From NCBI RefSeq assembly GCF_001429725.1, contig NZ_LMHV01000001.1:124001-188000 (forward strand): a stretch of DNA of 64,000 nt, in the 5' to 3' direction. Shown here in pieces: positions 9,815-18,558 of the stretch. This DNA comes from Rhizobium sp. Root708 (GTDB lineage: Bacteria; Pseudomonadota; Alphaproteobacteria; Rhizobiales; Rhizobiaceae). Position 1 is the first letter of the stretch. The number at the start of each line of letters is the position of its first letter. A program made the translations under genes and the position numbers. Under the pieces are notes generated by a model that ran no database searches, was not told the origin of the DNA, and worked only from the letters and a program-made list of their open reading frames with translations.

Positions 9815-12031
9815 CTACAAGAAGCTTTGAGGGTCTATGTCGAGCTGGACATGCACGGAGCCGCGCTCCTTCGGCGCCTGCGCCAGCATCGCCCTCAGAA
9901 ACCCCTGCATGTCCGAGTTTTTCCGGCCATGCACGAGGAGACGGAAGCGGTGCCTTCCACGGACCAGCGCCAGCGGCGCCTCGGCTGGCCCGAGAACGGC
10001 AATGCCGGTGACGTGAGGCGCGGCGCTTCTGATCGCCCGCGCGTGGCTTTCCGCATCGTGTCGCGTTTCCGCCGACACGATGATCGACGCCAAGCGTCCG
10101 AACGGCGGCAGGATCGCGCGCTCCCGCTCGGCGATCTCCCTCTCGTAGAATGCGCCCGCATCGCCCGAAACGATCGCCTGCATGACGGGATGCTGCGGCT
10201 GGTAAGTCTGCAGCAGGCCATGACTTTTCAAGCCGGTACGCCCGGCGCGACCGGTAACCTGCGACAGGAGTTGGAAGGTGCGCTCGGCGGCCCGCGGGTC
10301 GCCGTTCGCGAGGCCAAGGTCCGCATCGACGATCCCGACCAGCGTCATCAGCGGAAAGTTGTGACCCTTGGCAACAAGCTGCGTGCCGATGACGATATCG
10401 GCTTCGCCCTTGGCGATCGCCTCGAGTTCGAGCCGCAGCCGCTTGACGCCGCCCATCATGTCGGATGAGAGCACGATCGTTCGCGCCTCGGGAAAATGGC
10501 GCTCAACCTCCTCGGCGATGCGCTCGACGCCGGGGCCGCAGGCGACGAGGTGATCGAACGTGCCACATTCCGGGCAGGCTTCAGGCGTGCGCTCCGCGTG
10601 GCCACATTGGTGGCACTGCAGCTGTCTCTTGAAGCGATGCTCGACCAGCCAGCTGGAACATTGCGGGCATTGGAAGCGGTGGCCGCAGACGCGGCAGAGT
10701 GTCAGCGGTGCATAACCCCGTCTGTTAAGGAACAGCAGCGCCTGCTGTTGCTTCTCGACAGTCTTGCCGATCGCCCGAATCAGCACCGGCGACAGGAAGC
10801 CGCCGCGCTCGGGCGCGTGTCGGCGCATGTCGACGAGGTGAAGGTCCGGCAAGGCCGCATCGCCGAAGCGGGTCGGCATATGAATGGTAGTGTAGCGGCC
10901 ACTCTGGCCGTTGACCTGGCTCTCGACGGACGGCGTCGCGGAAACCAGAACCACGGGAAAGTCACCGATGCGACCACGGACCACGGCCATATCCCGCGCG
11001 TTGTAGTAGATGCGATCCTCCTGTTTGTAGGCAGGGTCGTGTTCTTCGTCGACGATGATGAGCCCGAGGTCTTCGAACGGCAAAAACAGGGCGGAGCGCG
11101 CGCCGGCCACGACGCGAACCTCGCCGGTCACCGCCTGGCGCCAGACCTTTTCGCGCATGCGGGGCGGGAGGTCGGAATGCCATTCCGCCGGCTTGGCCCC
11201 GAAGCGATCCTGAAAGCGCTCCAGAAAGCTCGCGGTCAGCGCGATTTCCGGCAGGAGAATCAGAACCTGCTTGCCGCGCCTCAGCGTTTCCGCGATCGCC
11301 TCGAAATAGACCTCGGTTTTTCCAGAACCGGTGACGCCATCGATCAGCGAAACCGCGAATTCGCCCTTTCGGACCTCGTCCAGAATCTCGTCCGCCGCTT
11401 CTCGTTGCGGGCCTTCGAGCCGCGCGGCGGCGAAATCGGGATCGGGCTTGGCAACGACAGGCGGGGGCGGCAGGAAAACTGTCTCGAAAATCCCCTGGCT
11501 GATCAAACCGTCGACGACGCTCGTCGAGACACCGGCAGCGTGAGCAAGCCCGGCGCGCGTCCATGACAGGCCATCCGATGCGGCAGCGAGTACGCGCGCC
11601 CGCGCCGGCGTCATGCGCTCCGGCTCGCCGCCGATGAAGCGCAACCCTTCCACCATCGGCTCAGGCTCGAAGGCATTCGGCGCGCGCAGTGCCATGCGTG
11701 CAACAAGCCCCGGCGGCGAGAGTGTATAGGTCGCGACCCAGTCGATGAAATCACGCATTTCCTTGCTCAGCGGCGGGCAATCGAAGACGTGGCTAATCGG
11801 CCTGAGCTTCTTGGGGTCGACCCCGTCCTCGCCGCCGTCCCAGACGACGCCGATGACCTGCCGCGGCCCGAGTGGCACCTGCACGACCGAGCCGGGCTCG
11901 ACCGCCATCCCATCCGGTACGGCGTAGGAATAAGGCTTGGGAGCAGGCATGGGAATGAGCACCGGAACCGTGCGGGTTGCCGGCGGCGTTTCAAACAGCG
12001 CTCCAAAGAGATCGGACGAATCTGTGCTCAT
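9815..12031 (-). CDS. priA: Primosomal protein N', replication-restart helicase PriA
   Basis: A 738-aa superfamily 2 helicase that reloads the replisome at collapsed forks. The N-terminal 3'-end-binding domain (PMPAPKPYSYAVP) is followed by Walker A (DGVTGSGKTEVYFEAI) and the DEEH box (IVDEEHDPAYKQED). The zinc-binding insert has eight cysteines (CRVCGHRFQCPQC and CHQCGHAERTPEACPEC), and the C-terminal helicase motifs include GTQLVAKGHNFP and GRAGR. An ATG at 12052 would add seven residues, but MSTDSSDLFG is the likelier start. The gene order priA/atpH is typical of rhizobia. Confidence 0.95.
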   Translation of the reverse strand: MSTDSSDLFGALFETPPATRTVPVLIPMPAPKPYSYAVPDGMAVEPGSVVQVPLGPRQVIGVVWDGGEDGVDPKKLRPISHVFDCPPLSKEMRDFIDWVATYTLSPPGLVARMALRAPNAFEPEPMVEGLRFIGGEPERMTPARARVLAAASDGLSWTRAGLAHAAGVSTSVVDGLISQGIFETVFLPPPPVVAKPDPDFAAARLEGPQREAADEILDEVRKGEFAVSLIDGVTGSGKTEVYFEAIAETLRRGKQVLILLPEIALTASFLERFQDRFGAKPAEWHSDLPPRMREKVWRQAVTGEVRVVAGARSALFLPFEDLGLIIVDEEHDPAYKQEDRIYYNARDMAVVRGRIGDFPVVLVSATPSVESQVNGQSGRYTTIHMPTRFGDAALPDLHLVDMRRHAPERGGFLSPVLIRAIGKTVEKQQQALLFLNRRGYAPLTLCRVCGHRFQCPQCSSWLVEHRFKRQLQCHQCGHAERTPEACPECGTFDHLVACGPGVERIAEEVERHFPEARTIVLSSDMMGGVKRLRLELEAIAKGEADIVIGTQLVAKGHNFPLMTLVGIVDADLGLANGDPRAAERTFQLLSQVTGRAGRTGLKSHGLLQTYQPQHPVMQAIVSGDAGAFYEREIAERERAILPPFGRLASIIVSAETRHDAESHARAIRSAAPHVTGIAVLGPAEAPLALVRGRHRFRLLVHGRKNSDMQGFLRAMLAQAPKERGSVHVQLDIDPQSFL

Positions 12032-12091
12032 CGGGCGAGACCATGCCCGCATCGCGGCGAAAAGAAAACCTGGAAGAAGACACGCACCGGC

Positions 12092-13228
12092 TTACTCGTC
12101 CTCGTCGATGGCGCCGGTGAGCCGCATACCGTCGATCCACGTCGCGCCATCCTGACGCACGACACGGCGGGCGCGGGCGCCGCATTTTTCACGCACGGCA
12201 TCAGCCAGCGCTTCCGAATGCGTGACGATCCAGATCTGGCTGCTGCGCGCCGCCTCCGCGATCATGTCTGCCAGTGGCGGCAGCATGTCTGGGTGAAGGC
12301 TTGCCTCCGGCTCGTTGAGCGCAATCAACGGCGGCAGACGATAGGACATCAGCGCCGCGGCCAGCCCAAGGAAGCGGATTTGACCGTCCGACAACTCTCG
12401 CGGCTGAAAGACCCGGTTTGGAAATTCCGGAAAGGACAGGCCGAACTCCGCCGTCTCTCCCGGCAGCGGCACGACAAGGCGCGCGCCACCGAGGGCTGCG
12501 GCAACTGCCCGGTCGAGATCGACGGTGTCTTCCCGTGTGTGCGCCAGCGTCGCGAAGACGGCCGCGATATTGCTGCCATCCTCATCGAGCAGCGGCGCCG
12601 TCACGGCCAGACAAGGCGAGCGGAGTGGCGAAAAGCGATCCGTCCGGAAACCGTGAAAAAAGCGCCAACTGTCGACCGCGCGCCGAAACGTCCCGATCTC
12701 AGGATAGTGGCCGGCATCGCCGAGCAGCGCGATTGCCGTTTCCGAGGTCAGCGCCTGCTCCGGGTAGTCCTGCATTCGGCCATCGTGCCCGCGAACGGAT
12801 ATGGCCGGGCCGGCGCGCTTCATCATCGTGACCGGTCGCGTTCCGGTCTCGATCGAAAGCTCTTCCGCCTTGATCTGCGGTTCGAACGGAAATCCCGCCG
12901 CGGCTGCCGGTGGCCCCAAACCGGCTTCGACACGATAGCGAAACGTGATCGCCCTCTCCTCGTCCAACAGTTCAGCTTCGAGGCGAATGCGGAACGGTCC
13001 CTCCGAGTCCTTGCGCGGGCCGGACCAGAGCGCCGAAAACATGCCGCCCTCGGCGGCTATCTCGTGGGCCAGCCGTCCACGCGTCGCCGCCTGGATGAGC
13101 TGCAGCGCACGATAGAGGTTGGATTTCCCGACCCCGTTTTCGCCGATGAACAGATTGATTCCCGAAAGATCCATGCGGATCGAACGGAGAGATCGGTAGT
13201 TCTGGGCAAACATGGAGCGGAGAAGCAT
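12092..13228 (-). CDS. RecF/OLD-like AAA ATPase (AAA_21 type), function unknown
   Basis: A 378-aa stand-alone ABC-type ATPase. It starts with the RecF/SMC-like FAQNYRSLRSIRMDLSGIN strand and Walker A GENGVGKSNLY near residues 29-39. The signature-like region is RELSDGQIRFLGLAAALM. Walker B and the D-loop follow as LIALNEPEASLHPDM, then the switch IVTHSEALADA. There is no coiled coil and no TOPRIM domain after the ATPase core, so it is not a standard OLD nuclease. It lies 60 nt upstream of priA in the same direction. A role in DNA repair or defence is conceivable, but sequence alone does not show one. Confidence 0.8.
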   Translation of the reverse strand: MLLRSMFAQNYRSLRSIRMDLSGINLFIGENGVGKSNLYRALQLIQAATRGRLAHEIAAEGGMFSALWSGPRKDSEGPFRIRLEAELLDEERAITFRYRVEAGLGPPAAAAGFPFEPQIKAEELSIETGTRPVTMMKRAGPAISVRGHDGRMQDYPEQALTSETAIALLGDAGHYPEIGTFRRAVDSWRFFHGFRTDRFSPLRSPCLAVTAPLLDEDGSNIAAVFATLAHTREDTVDLDRAVAAALGGARLVVPLPGETAEFGLSFPEFPNRVFQPRELSDGQIRFLGLAAALMSYRLPPLIALNEPEASLHPDMLPPLADMIAEAARSSQIWIVTHSEALADAVREKCGARARRVVRQDGATWIDGMRLTGAIDEDE

Positions 13229-13249
13229 GCCTTGCTTTAGCCGATCCGA

Positions 13250-14197
13250 TCACGGAATTGAATGGGCAGCGATCAGTTCCGGTTCCGCGGGTGACGCCAG
13301 CGGCAGGAAGCGCGTATCGCCGTCCGCGTCAAGCCCACGGATGGTGTGGTCTTCCAGAGCCTTGGTCACCTCGTTGATATCGCCCTCGAGATGCTCCACC
13401 GGGATCAGGTTCCCGACCACGAAATCAAAGCGGTCACCCCGCTTGTTGAGGAGTTCGTGAAACACCGTCATGTCACGAAGCTCGGTCGACCACTTCGCAA
13501 GCCAGTAGAACAGGCCCGAGTTCCGCGCCGTCATGTGCACGGGCAGGATCGGAAGATTGTACTTTCGCGCAAGGCCGACGGCGGAGGTTTTCCAGGGCCG
13601 CTCGTTCAGCCGCCCGTTCGCCCAGTAGGCAATGCGCCCGGAGGGAAACAGGACGGTCGCCTTGCCTTCCTTGACGGCATGGTTGGTCAGCTGAAGCGTT
13701 TCGCGGGTCTTGAGCTTGCTCTTGTATTCCTCCCGCCACTCGACAGGAATGATGACCTCGGCAAAGCGCGGATTGACGCGCACCGCATCGCGGTTCGCAA
13801 ACACCATCATGTCGGGCCGTCTGTTCTTCAGAAGGTCGAAAACCGCGACCCCATCGGCGATGCCCGTTGGATGGTTGCTGACGAGAATGAAACCGCCGCG
13901 CTCGGGAATGCGCTCGCCGTGACTGACGTTGATATCGAGCTTCAAGAGGTTGCTCATATACTCGAAGCACTGGAAGCCCGGCATGTTCGCGACATCGTTG
14001 GCGAAGCTGATCGCCCTGTTGTAGCGCAGCAGAGTATAGAGAAAGGGCCGCATGACCGGCCAGAGCGGATGGTTCACGATCCGCTGGCCGCGCTCGGCGA
14101 TCAGCGTATCGACAATATGTCCCGGCCTGCCTTGAGAGACGAGTGAGATCGCTTCCGCGAACTGTCCAAAAGCGGTCGTGGGGTGGCGCCGTGGCAT
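13250..14197 (-). CDS. PlsC-like lysophospholipid acyltransferase family protein
   Basis: A 315-aa protein of the LPLAT/hemolysin-like acyltransferase group. The catalytic block is SNHPTGIADG, with the H-X5-D spacing of the NHPxG subgroup and not the HX4D of PlsC. A later block VLFPSGRIAY corresponds to the substrate-binding FPEG/S motif. No export signal or strong membrane helix is seen, so it probably works at the inner leaflet on acyl-phospholipid or ornithine-lipid substrates. The exact substrate cannot be read from the sequence. It diverges from xerC. Confidence 0.8.
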   Translation of the reverse strand: MPRRHPTTAFGQFAEAISLVSQGRPGHIVDTLIAERGQRIVNHPLWPVMRPFLYTLLRYNRAISFANDVANMPGFQCFEYMSNLLKLDINVSHGERIPERGGFILVSNHPTGIADGVAVFDLLKNRRPDMMVFANRDAVRVNPRFAEVIIPVEWREEYKSKLKTRETLQLTNHAVKEGKATVLFPSGRIAYWANGRLNERPWKTSAVGLARKYNLPILPVHMTARNSGLFYWLAKWSTELRDMTVFHELLNKRGDRFDFVVGNLIPVEHLEGDINEVTKALEDHTIRGLDADGDTRFLPLASPAEPELIAAHSIP

Positions 14198-14340
14198 TCA
14201 AGATCCTGCGTCGTTGGGAAACTCAGTTAGGGTCATTAATATGATGGAAGCATGACAACCACTTGGCCGATATTAGCAATTCCATAACTGTCGTTCCCTC
14301 AGAATTGGCAGCCGGATTGGCAAATTCAAGGGCCAGACAC

Positions 14341-15276
14341 GTGAACGAACTTCTGATCATCGCCGACCTGCAACTGATGGCTGAGCGAACCGCCTGGCTC
14401 GCGAGCCTTGCCAACGAAAGGCGTCTGTCCGAGCACACGCTCAACGCCTATGAGTGCGACACCCGGCAGTTTCTGACCTTTCTGACAGGCCATCTCGGCG
14501 GCCCCGCAACGCTGAAGGATATCCATGCGCTGCGGCCCGCGGATTTCCGCGCCTTTCTGGCTGCGCGCCGCAAGGAAGGTTCCGGCGCCCGGTCGCTCGG
14601 CCGCAATCTCGCGGGGCTGCGGTCACTGTTGCGTTATCTCGAAAAGAAGGGCCTGGTAAATGCCGCCGGCGCGAGCGCGGTGCGCTCTCCGAAGCAACCG
14701 AAATCGCTGCCGAAGCCGCTCTCGGACCGTCAGGCGATGACTGTCGTCAGCGAGGACGCCCAGTTGCACGAGGAGCCCTGGATCGCCGCGCGCGATGCGG
14801 CCGTGTTTGCCCTGCTCTACGGCTGCGGCCTACGCATATCGGAAGCGCTCGACCTGATGCCCGACCATTTCAGTCGCGGTGCGACGACGCTGCGTATCAC
14901 CGGTAAAGGCAACAAGACCCGCCTCGTGCCATTGCTGACCGTTGTCTTTGAAGCCGTCGAGAAATACCGGGCGCTGTGCCCCTATCATCTCGAAAGACAG
15001 GCGCCCCTCTTCCGTGGCGCCCGTGGCGGCAAGCTGCAGCAGGCGATCATCCAGCGCACCATGCAGAAGATGCGCAGCGCCTTCGGCTTGCCCGAAACAG
15101 CAACCCCGCATGCCCTCCGGCATTCCTTCGCGACCCATCTGCTGGCCGGCGGCGGCGACCTCCGCACAATCCAGGAATTGCTCGGGCACGCCAGCCTTTC
15201 CACCACCCAAGTCTACACGGGTGTGGATTCATCCCGTCTTCTTGAAGTTTACGACCGTGCCCATCCGCGGGCGTAA
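14341..15276 (+). CDS. xerC: Tyrosine recombinase XerC (chromosome dimer resolution)
   Basis: With XerD it resolves chromosome dimers at dif. The protein is 311 aa from the GTG at 14341, which has AAGGG 8 nt upstream. A TTG at 14263 would add 26 non-conserved residues. The SAM-like N-terminal domain (about 15-105) precedes the catalytic domain, where all expected residues are seen: R165 (CGLRISE), K189, H257 and R260 (HALRH), H283 (LGHAS) and Y292 (TTQVYTGV). Full length and lack of neighbouring integrase cargo point to XerC and not a phage integrase. Confidence 0.93.
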   Translation: MNELLIIADLQLMAERTAWLASLANERRLSEHTLNAYECDTRQFLTFLTGHLGGPATLKDIHALRPADFRAFLAARRKEGSGARSLGRNLAGLRSLLRYLEKKGLVNAAGASAVRSPKQPKSLPKPLSDRQAMTVVSEDAQLHEEPWIAARDAAVFALLYGCGLRISEALDLMPDHFSRGATTLRITGKGNKTRLVPLLTVVFEAVEKYRALCPYHLERQAPLFRGARGGKLQQAIIQRTMQKMRSAFGLPETATPHALRHSFATHLLAGGGDLRTIQELLGHASLSTTQVYTGVDSSRLLEVYDRAHPRA

Positions 15277-15358
15277 TCTTTTGTTAACGGCTTCTCTTAA
15301 AGGAATATCCGCATGCGCGGCGTAGAGCTTAGCAATCCATAGTGACCGGAACACCATC

Positions 15359-16438
15359 ATGACGATCTCCATCGGCCACCGCAGTCTGAGCATAGCATCG
15401 CCGGGCAATATCCTGCTCTGGCTGATCGCCGCATTCCACATGCTGCTCGCGGCAACGCTCATCGCGATATTGCTGTCGGTCTCCCCGGCGGCCGCATCCG
15501 ATGATGTCGCCTGCACCGGCCGCAACATCCTCACCGATCTCAAACAGAGCGACCCCGCGCGCTACGCGGAAGTCGTGAAGGAGGCTGATGCCGTGCCGAA
15601 TGGCAAAGGCATCTTCTGGAAGATCGAAAAGCAGGGACTAGCGCCGTCATGGCTACTCGGCAGCATGCATGTGACCGATCCGCGGGTGCTCAACCTGCCG
15701 CCGCGTGCGCAGGCTGCGCATGACGTCTCCAATACGATTGTCATCGAGTCGGACGAGATCCTCGATGAGAAGAAGGCTTCCGCGGCCCTTCTCATGCGCC
15801 CGGAACTGACGATGTTCACCGATGGAACGACCATCGAGAAGCTCCTTTCCCACGACGACTATACGCGCCTGGAAGAGGGCCTCAAACAGCGCGGCATTCC
15901 GCTTGCCGCGGTTTCGCGGATGCGGCCCTGGATGATATCGAGCGTCGTTGCGCTGCCGGGCTGCGAAATGACGCGCAAGGCGAAGGGCATCCAGTTCCTC
16001 GACCAGAAGATCGCGACGGACGCTATCGCGTCGGGCAAGCAGGTCAAGGGCCTTGAATCCCTGGCCGAACAGCTGCAGGCCATGGCCGAGCTTCCCACCG
16101 ACTTTCACCTGAAATCGCTTATCGAGACGCTGGCTCTCGGTTCCAAGATGAACGACGTCGTCGAGACGATGACCGATCTCTACCTCTCCGGCGATATCGG
16201 CATGACGATCCCGATGCTGAAGACCGTGTCACCTGACAATAAGGACGATGACGGCGACTACGCCGCCTTCGAGCAGCGCATCATCCTCGACCGCAACAAG
16301 GTGATGGCCGAACGCGCCGCTCCGATCCTTGCCAACGGCAACGTCTTCATGGCCGTCGGCGCCCTGCATCTGCCGGGTGAAGGCGGCGTCATCGAGCTGC
16401 TGCGTAAGCAGGGTTTCACGGTGACGGCGGTGAATTAA
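15359..16438 (+). CDS. TraB/GumN family protein, membrane-anchored or exported
   Basis: A 359-aa protein with a hydrophobic N-terminal segment at about residues 16-45 ending in SPAAASDD, which is a signal peptide or anchor. The TraB/GumN fold is marked by WLLGSMHVTDPR near the start and AVGALHLPGEGGVIELLRKQGF at the end; these histidines are the putative metal-binding GxxH pair. Members of this family are proposed metalloproteases or erythromycin-esterase-like proteins, but activity is not established for this branch. It is convergent with the toxin-antitoxin pair. Confidence 0.85.
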   Translation: MTISIGHRSLSIASPGNILLWLIAAFHMLLAATLIAILLSVSPAAASDDVACTGRNILTDLKQSDPARYAEVVKEADAVPNGKGIFWKIEKQGLAPSWLLGSMHVTDPRVLNLPPRAQAAHDVSNTIVIESDEILDEKKASAALLMRPELTMFTDGTTIEKLLSHDDYTRLEEGLKQRGIPLAAVSRMRPWMISSVVALPGCEMTRKAKGIQFLDQKIATDAIASGKQVKGLESLAEQLQAMAELPTDFHLKSLIETLALGSKMNDVVETMTDLYLSGDIGMTIPMLKTVSPDNKDDDGDYAAFEQRIILDRNKVMAERAAPILANGNVFMAVGALHLPGEGGVIELLRKQGFTVTAVN

Positions 16439-16459
16439 TCGGTCCCGCTCGCTCGTCTT

Positions 16460-16750
16460 CTAGCCTAACCATGTCCCGATTTCACGGGATCCGTGGACTA
16501 TGGTGACCACGAGAATACCGCGCGGTCTCGGCTCATGGACGGCGACATAACGCCCCTCGATCAGGATGCGCGCCGCGGCGCTTAACTCCGGCCCGCGCGG
16601 CCCAATTTCCACATACCCTGCCGCCAGCGCGAACTTCTCCAGAAACCTGCGCAACAGGTTGCCGGCCGCTCGCTCATTGTCGGGAGCGATTGAACGCCAG
16701 ATCTCCCGCAGCTCTTCTTCCGCGCGAGGGCTGAGCGTGTACCTACCCAC
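16460..16750 (-). CDS. ParE/RelE-superfamily toxin
   Basis: Small toxin of a type II toxin-antitoxin pair: 96 aa from a GTG at 16750 that overlaps the antitoxin stop (GTGGGTAG) by 8 nt. The frame could open at an ATG at 16834, but that would lie inside the antitoxin gene. The chain VGRYTLSPRAEEELREIW, then LLRRFLEKFALAA, then ILIEGRYVAVHEPRPRGILVVTIVHGSREI follows the ParE order of two N-terminal helices and a beta sheet. ParE toxins poison gyrase and RelE toxins cleave mRNA. The sequence does not settle which, though a ParD-like partner favours ParE. Confidence 0.8.
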   Translation of the reverse strand: MGRYTLSPRAEEELREIWRSIAPDNERAAGNLLRRFLEKFALAAGYVEIGPRGPELSAAARILIEGRYVAVHEPRPRGILVVTIVHGSREIGTWLG

Positions 16751-17003
16751 GCGATCGCTTTTCCGCCTTGAGTTCGGCAAGGAGAATATCGGCGTCGACT
16801 TCACGCCCCTCGCCGCTGGCAATGCCCTCGTCATACGCCCGTTTCAGACGCGCGATTTCCAAATGCCGGATTTCCTCGCGCTGCTCCCAAAGGCGCAGGG
16901 CGTCGCGAACGATTTCACTGTTGGACGCATAGCCGCCGCTATCCACCGCATCCTGCATTCTTGCAGCCTGATGCGGCGTGAGCGAAATTGTAAGGGTGCG
17001 CAT
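16743..17003 (-). CDS. ParD-like ribbon-helix-helix antitoxin
   Basis: A cognate antitoxin of 86 aa. The N-terminal ribbon-helix-helix domain (MRTLTISLTPHQAARMQDAV, then YASNSEIVRDALRLWEQRE) binds the operator. The acidic and basic C-terminal helix wraps the toxin. Start chosen at 17003, with AAGG 8 nt upstream. Two earlier in-frame ATGs (17018, 17036) lack proper spacing. It is transcribed before the toxin, overlaps it by 8 nt, and is preceded by a perfect 17-bp palindrome at 17047-17063 that should be the autorepression site. Confidence 0.83.
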   Translation of the reverse strand: MRTLTISLTPHQAARMQDAVDSGGYASNSEIVRDALRLWEQREEIRHLEIARLKRAYDEGIASGEGREVDADILLAELKAEKRSRG

Positions 17004-17046
17004 TTTCGTCGCCTTCATCCCTCGACAGCAACACACCCAACAAGAC

Positions 17047-17063
17047 CTAACAATTATTGTTAG
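17047..17063. promoter_or_regulatory. Palindromic operator of the toxin-antitoxin pair
   Basis: CTAACAAT-T-ATTGTTAG is a perfect 17-bp palindrome 44 bp before the antitoxin ATG. Ribbon-helix-helix antitoxins bind such palindromes with their toxin to repress their own promoter. Binding here is inferred from position and symmetry. Confidence 0.7.
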
Positions 17064-17070
17064 TCGAACG

Positions 17071-17104
17071 AAAAGGCCGCCGTCCTCTCGGACCGCGGCC
17101 TTGT
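17071..17104 (-). terminator. Intrinsic terminator of lpdA
   Basis: A long stem AAGGCCGC/GCGGCCTT is extended by GTCC/GGAC around a TCTC loop, with one C/C mismatch. On the minus strand TTTTCG follows. It separates lpdA from the codirectional toxin-antitoxin operon. Confidence 0.8.
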
Positions 17105-17125
17105 CAAAGCTTATGGCAAAGCCTC

Positions 17126-18532
17126 TTACATGTGGATCGGCTTGGCGAAAGCGGCGAGAGCCGCTTCCTTGACCGCTTCTGACATGGTCGGATGGGCGTG
17201 GCAGGTGCGGCCGAGATCTTCGGCCGAACCGCTGAACTCCATCAGCACGGCGATCTCGTGGATCATCTCGCCGGCGCCGAAGCCTACTATGTGGCCGCCG
17301 AGGACGCGGTCGGTGGTCTTGTCGGACAGGATCTTCACGAAACCATCCGTCGCCAGCATGGCGCGCGCGCGGCCGTTGGCCGTGAACGGGAACTTGCCGA
17401 CCTTGTAGGCGACGCCAGCCGCCTTCAGCTCTTCCTCGGTCTTGCCGACGGAGGCGACTTCAGGCTGCGTGTAGACGACGCTCGGGATGACGTCGTAGTT
17501 CACATGGCCATGCTGGCCGGCGAGAATTTCGGCAAGCGCCACGCCTTCGTCCTCGGCCTTGTGCGCCAGCATCGGGCCCTTCACCACGTCGCCGATCGCG
17601 TAGATGCCGGCAACATTGGTGCGGAAGTGACCGTCGATCTCGACGCGGCCACGATTGTCGAGCACAACGCCCGCCTCTTCGAGACCAAGGCCAGCCGTGT
17701 AGGGAATGCGGCCGGTGGAGATCAGCACGACATCGGCTTCGACCGTCTGCGCCGCACCGCCGGCGACCGGCTCGAACGTCACCTTCGCGCCCTTGCCACC
17801 CTTTTCGACGCCTGTCACCTTGGAGCTCAGGTTGATGTCGACGCCCTGCTTGGCGAGCAGGCGCTGGAACTGCTTGGAGACGTCGCCATCCATCGCGCCG
17901 AGGATCTTGTCGAGATATTCGATGACGGTGACCTTGGCGCCGAGGCGCGACCACACAGAGCCAAGTTCGAGGCCGATGACGCCGCCGCCGACGACGATCA
18001 TCGTCTCAGGCACCTTGTCGAGCGCGATCGCGCCGGTAGAGGAAACGATCACCTTCTCGTCGATGTCGACCTTGACGCCAGGGATGCCGGCAACGTCGGA
18101 GCCGGTGGCGATGACGATGTTCTTGCCTTCGATCTCCTGGACCTTGCCGTCCTCAGCCGTAACCGAGACCTTACCGGCGGAGGCGATCTTGCCGGTGCCG
18201 ATGAAGCTGTCGATCTTGTTCTTCTTGAACAGGAAGGCGACGCCGTCGACGTTCGATTTCACGGTGGCGTCCTTGTGGGCCATCATCTTGTCGAGGTTCA
18301 GCTTCGGCGCCGCGACCTCGATGCCGAGCGCGTCCATGCCGTGGCCGGCCTGATGGAACATTTCCGACGCGTGCAGCAGCGCCTTGGAAGGAATGCAGCC
18401 GACATTGAGGCAGGTGCCGCCGAAGGTGGCGCGCTTTTCGACGACAGCGACCTTGAGGCCGAGCTGGGCCGCCTTGATGGCAGCGACATAGCCGCCGGGG
18501 CCGGTTCCGATAACGATCACATCATAGGACAT
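17126..18532 (-). CDS. lpdA: Dihydrolipoamide dehydrogenase (E3)
   Basis: A 468-aa FAD disulfide oxidoreductase that reoxidises the lipoyl arm of 2-oxoacid dehydrogenases with NAD+. FAD-binding GTGPGGYVAAIKAAQ is followed by the redox pair C41 and C46 (GGTCLNVGCIPSK), the NAD-binding GGGVIGLELGSVW, the second FAD motif (GIYAIGDVV), and the C-terminal active-site HAHPTMSE. It is the last gene of the block that begins downstream of sucB, so it probably serves the SucAB 2-oxoglutarate complex. Other E3 copies elsewhere in the genome are likely. Confidence 0.96.
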   Translation of the reverse strand: MSYDVIVIGTGPGGYVAAIKAAQLGLKVAVVEKRATFGGTCLNVGCIPSKALLHASEMFHQAGHGMDALGIEVAAPKLNLDKMMAHKDATVKSNVDGVAFLFKKNKIDSFIGTGKIASAGKVSVTAEDGKVQEIEGKNIVIATGSDVAGIPGVKVDIDEKVIVSSTGAIALDKVPETMIVVGGGVIGLELGSVWSRLGAKVTVIEYLDKILGAMDGDVSKQFQRLLAKQGVDINLSSKVTGVEKGGKGAKVTFEPVAGGAAQTVEADVVLISTGRIPYTAGLGLEEAGVVLDNRGRVEIDGHFRTNVAGIYAIGDVVKGPMLAHKAEDEGVALAEILAGQHGHVNYDVIPSVVYTQPEVASVGKTEEELKAAGVAYKVGKFPFTANGRARAMLATDGFVKILSDKTTDRVLGGHIVGFGAGEMIHEIAVLMEFSGSAEDLGRTCHAHPTMSEAVKEAALAAFAKPIHM

Positions 18533-18558
18533 TGTTTCTTTTCCTTTTCGTTATTTGC

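Noticed and set aside
14341..17003. Integrated element suggested by a tyrosine recombinase and a toxin-antitoxin pair
   Set aside because: The recombinase is a full-length XerC in its usual core position; no att repeats, tRNA, phage or transfer genes are seen.
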